Assembly (NCBI GenBank): GCA_021783725.1
Contig: JAJXTN010000002.1
Location: 1 to 64,000, forward strand
Length of the DNA stretch: 64,000 nucleotides
Direction: 5' to 3'
Source: a bacterium
Lineage (GTDB): Bacteria; Patescibacteriota; Saccharimonadia; Saccharimonadales; UBA4665
Below are positions 62,449 to 64,000 of this stretch, piece after piece. The position numbers were made by a program, and so were the translations under genes. The notes beneath the pieces were generated by a model. That model had not been told where the DNA came from. It searched no databases and worked only from the letters and a program-made list of their open reading frames with translations. Numbering within the stretch: the first letter of the stretch is position 1; every line of letters starts with the position of its first letter.

Positions 62449-63111
62449 ATGCGAACATTCCTGAGAAACAAACACTACGCCACCGAACCGGTCTGGCATG
62501 TCCAGGCCGCCATGTTGGTAGCTATAGCTCTACAGCTGTTGCTACCCGATCGTTATGTTTTCGCTTCGCGTTATCTATTAATCATCATAGAAGTTCTGTT
62601 ATTGGTAGGCCTGTCATTCACCACTCCTAAACAGCCGATTTTCAAATCTTTAAGTCGCCGAATTAACGTCCTGTTATTGATCTTTCTGACCAGTCTAGCT
62701 AACAGCTACGCTCTCATTCAAGTAGCTAGAGGCCTGTTGGAATCCGGTCACATCAGTAACGGCCGTCTGCTGATATTTACCGCCCTCAACATCTATATCA
62801 CCAATATTATCATCTTCGGTTTGTGGTATTGGGAAATGGACGGTGGCGGTCCGGGTGAACGGCGCCGAGCCAATGATCACTACAAGGACTTCTTGTTCCC
62901 GCAAGATCAGAACCCAAGCTATCGACATCCAGATTGGCAACCAACTTTTGCCGATTACCTATATCTATCATCGACTAACGGTATGGCCTTCAGCCCAACC
63001 GATACTCTACCAATGAGCCGCCGCGCCAAACTATTGATGTTAGCCCAGGCGACAATTTCACTAGTAGCTATTGCCTTAGTTGCCGCCCGAGCCGTAAATA
63101 TTTTAGGCTAA
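62449..63111 (+). CDS. DUF1345-like membrane protein
   Basis: 220 residues, five membrane helices. The C-terminal ADYLYLSSTNGMAFSPTDTLPMSRRAKLLMLAQATISLV is typical of DUF1345. Convergent with the final gene (4-bp overlap). Function unknown. Confidence 0.7.
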   Translation: MRTFLRNKHYATEPVWHVQAAMLVAIALQLLLPDRYVFASRYLLIIIEVLLLVGLSFTTPKQPIFKSLSRRINVLLLIFLTSLANSYALIQVARGLLESGHISNGRLLIFTALNIYITNIIIFGLWYWEMDGGGPGERRRANDHYKDFLFPQDQNPSYRHPDWQPTFADYLYLSSTNGMAFSPTDTLPMSRRAKLLMLAQATISLVAIALVAARAVNILG

Positions 63112-63995
63112 AACTTCAAATAGCCGCGTCGTTCAGCGATAACAAAAGCCACGCCACCTATTAAAGCCGGAAACCAGGTGCTCAATAATCTAAAAACCAG
63201 CACTACAGCCAACGCTTGGGCGGCTGGGGTACCGTAAGCAATTAAACCAATAACCATACCAGCTTCAACCCCGCCAACCCCACCAGGAGTAGGCGTAGCG
63301 ACGCCTAGAGCAATACCTAGAGTGAATACGATGAGTGTCACCGCTAAACTTAAGTCTATGTTCAGCCCACGGCTAACAAAATACAAACCAACCACATTAC
63401 ATAACGTTAAAGCCATCGAGCTCAACAGTGCTAGACCAACTTTCACCGGTCGCTTTCGATAATTATATAGATCTTTTAGAACACGCTTAACGCCAGTTAT
63501 CAAACGATTCTTATAATATAAACTAAGCCCCAAAACAGTCATAACCACTGCTAAGATTATTAGTAACTCAGAATCATTAAATTTCAGGCCACGATTAAGG
63601 TTCAAACCAACTATTTGATGGCTGAAAATTGTCAATACCAAAATTGCTAGGATGAAGTGTCCAAGCATACCCAGCAAATCATTGGCCGTCACTACAGCGG
63701 CAGCTTGCGAGTTAGTGTGTTTATTATTCTTTAAATATAAGAAGCTAACTCCGATACCACCGATACCGGCCGGAAGCAAGCGATTGGCAAAATTATTTGC
63801 AAATTGAATTAAAACCGTGCGACTGAATATAATTGGCTCAATTGCCAACAAATAATAGGTCATGGCGGCAATCGGGAAAGTCAGCAGTACCCAACCGCTA
63901 GCAATATATACATAGCCCCAATTAGCTCTGGTCAATTGGTTTAGACTAAAGTGGAAGTAACTTATTTGTGGGACTAAGCCATATACAGCAATCAA
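63108..63995 (-). CDS. LPG synthase-type membrane protein (UPF0104), partial at window end
   Basis: At least 295 residues, about eight membrane helices. NRLLPAGIGGIGVSFLYLKN and LGIALGVATPTPGGVGGVEAGMV are hallmarks of the lysylphosphatidylglycerol synthase TM region family (GG...G and PTPGGVGG). The apparent start is only 5 bp from the window edge, so the gene may extend further. Pairs in theme with the MprF-like gene at 18.5-20.2 kb. Confidence 0.85.
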   Translation of the reverse strand: MIAVYGLVPQISYFHFSLNQLTRANWGYVYIASGWVLLTFPIAAMTYYLLAIEPIIFSRTVLIQFANNFANRLLPAGIGGIGVSFLYLKNNKHTNSQAAAVVTANDLLGMLGHFILAILVLTIFSHQIVGLNLNRGLKFNDSELLIILAVVMTVLGLSLYYKNRLITGVKRVLKDLYNYRKRPVKVGLALLSSMALTLCNVVGLYFVSRGLNIDLSLAVTLIVFTLGIALGVATPTPGGVGGVEAGMVIGLIAYGTPAAQALAVVLVFRLLSTWFPALIGGVAFVIAERRGYLKF

Positions 63996-64000
63996 AATTA

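Overview
The window reads as a chromosomal segment of a small-genome bacterium of the Patescibacteria (CPR), most likely Candidatus Saccharibacteria. This is an inference from the gene set: compact ribosomal and replication genes, a dTMP kinase fused to a ThyX-like protein, a DnaX without zinc cysteines, a RecR that has lost most zinc cysteines, and many short lineage-restricted proteins. No rRNA gene or taxonomic search was available. TGA serves as a normal stop in many genes here, so the UGA-glycine code of Absconditabacteria/Gracilibacteria does not fit. I saw no CRISPR array, integrase or transposase.

Layout. 0-3.4 kb: DNA polymerase III delta prime, a TPR protein, tRNA-Thr(TGT), tRNA-Tyr(GTA), a HIT protein, tRNA-Thr(GGT) and L33. 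3.4-7.8 kb: a minus-strand glycan operon (glycosyltransferase, GH57, GH15) with a clear promoter whose -35 overlaps a perfect 15-bp palindrome. 8-11 kb: two broken genes (CapA-like with one stop codon, a membrane protein with a frameshift) and tRNA-Trp. 11-15 kb: kinase, metallopeptidase, histidine kinase and GT2. 15-18.5 kb: secE-nusG-rplK-rplA with two extra small genes and a duplicated L1-type leader motif. 18.5-23.4 kb: MprF-like protein, dCTP deaminase and the Tmk-ThyX fusion. 24-27 kb: an attenuator-controlled operon of four unknown small proteins, then rplJ-rplL behind an L10 leader. 27-35 kb: dnaX, dnaB, a membrane protein, ybaB, recR, an NrnA-like phosphoesterase and cysS. 35-39.5 kb: AI-2E family transporter, two GT4 enzymes and an alpha/beta hydrolase.

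39.6-44.3 kb is the most unusual part. Around tRNA-Gln(TTG) lie two exact 124-bp copies of its 5' part. Downstream come several small hairpin-rich modules that end in copies of tRNA 3' ends, two small related coiled-coil proteins and a P-type ATPase. One module occurs twice with helices that differ in sequence but keep pairing, which points to a structured RNA or a folded DNA element. Related tRNA 3'-end copies also lie next to tRNA-Tyr, tRNA-Thr(GGT) and tRNA-Trp.

44.3-48 kb holds nucleotide and regulatory accessory genes: dCMP deaminase-like, CheD-like, P-loop kinase, Nudix, a broken NYN protein and two unknowns. 48-52.5 kb is a copper module: CopA-type ATPase, an HMA-TauE/SafE-cupredoxin fusion, and a divergent ArsR-YHS regulator with an operator-like palindrome. 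52.5-58 kb holds a Crp/Fnr regulator, stress-type small membrane proteins, an HD hydrolase, and fragments of decayed genes. 58-64 kb holds unknowns, a lipoprotein, a UbiE/MenG-type methyltransferase, a GH130-like propeller protein, an HdeD-like protein, a DUF1345-like protein and an LPG-synthase-type membrane protein cut by the window end.

Many first genes of transcription units have a TATAAT-like box only 6-10 nt before the ATG, so leaderless mRNAs are probably common. Genes inside operons mostly have Shine-Dalgarno sequences or overlapping starts.
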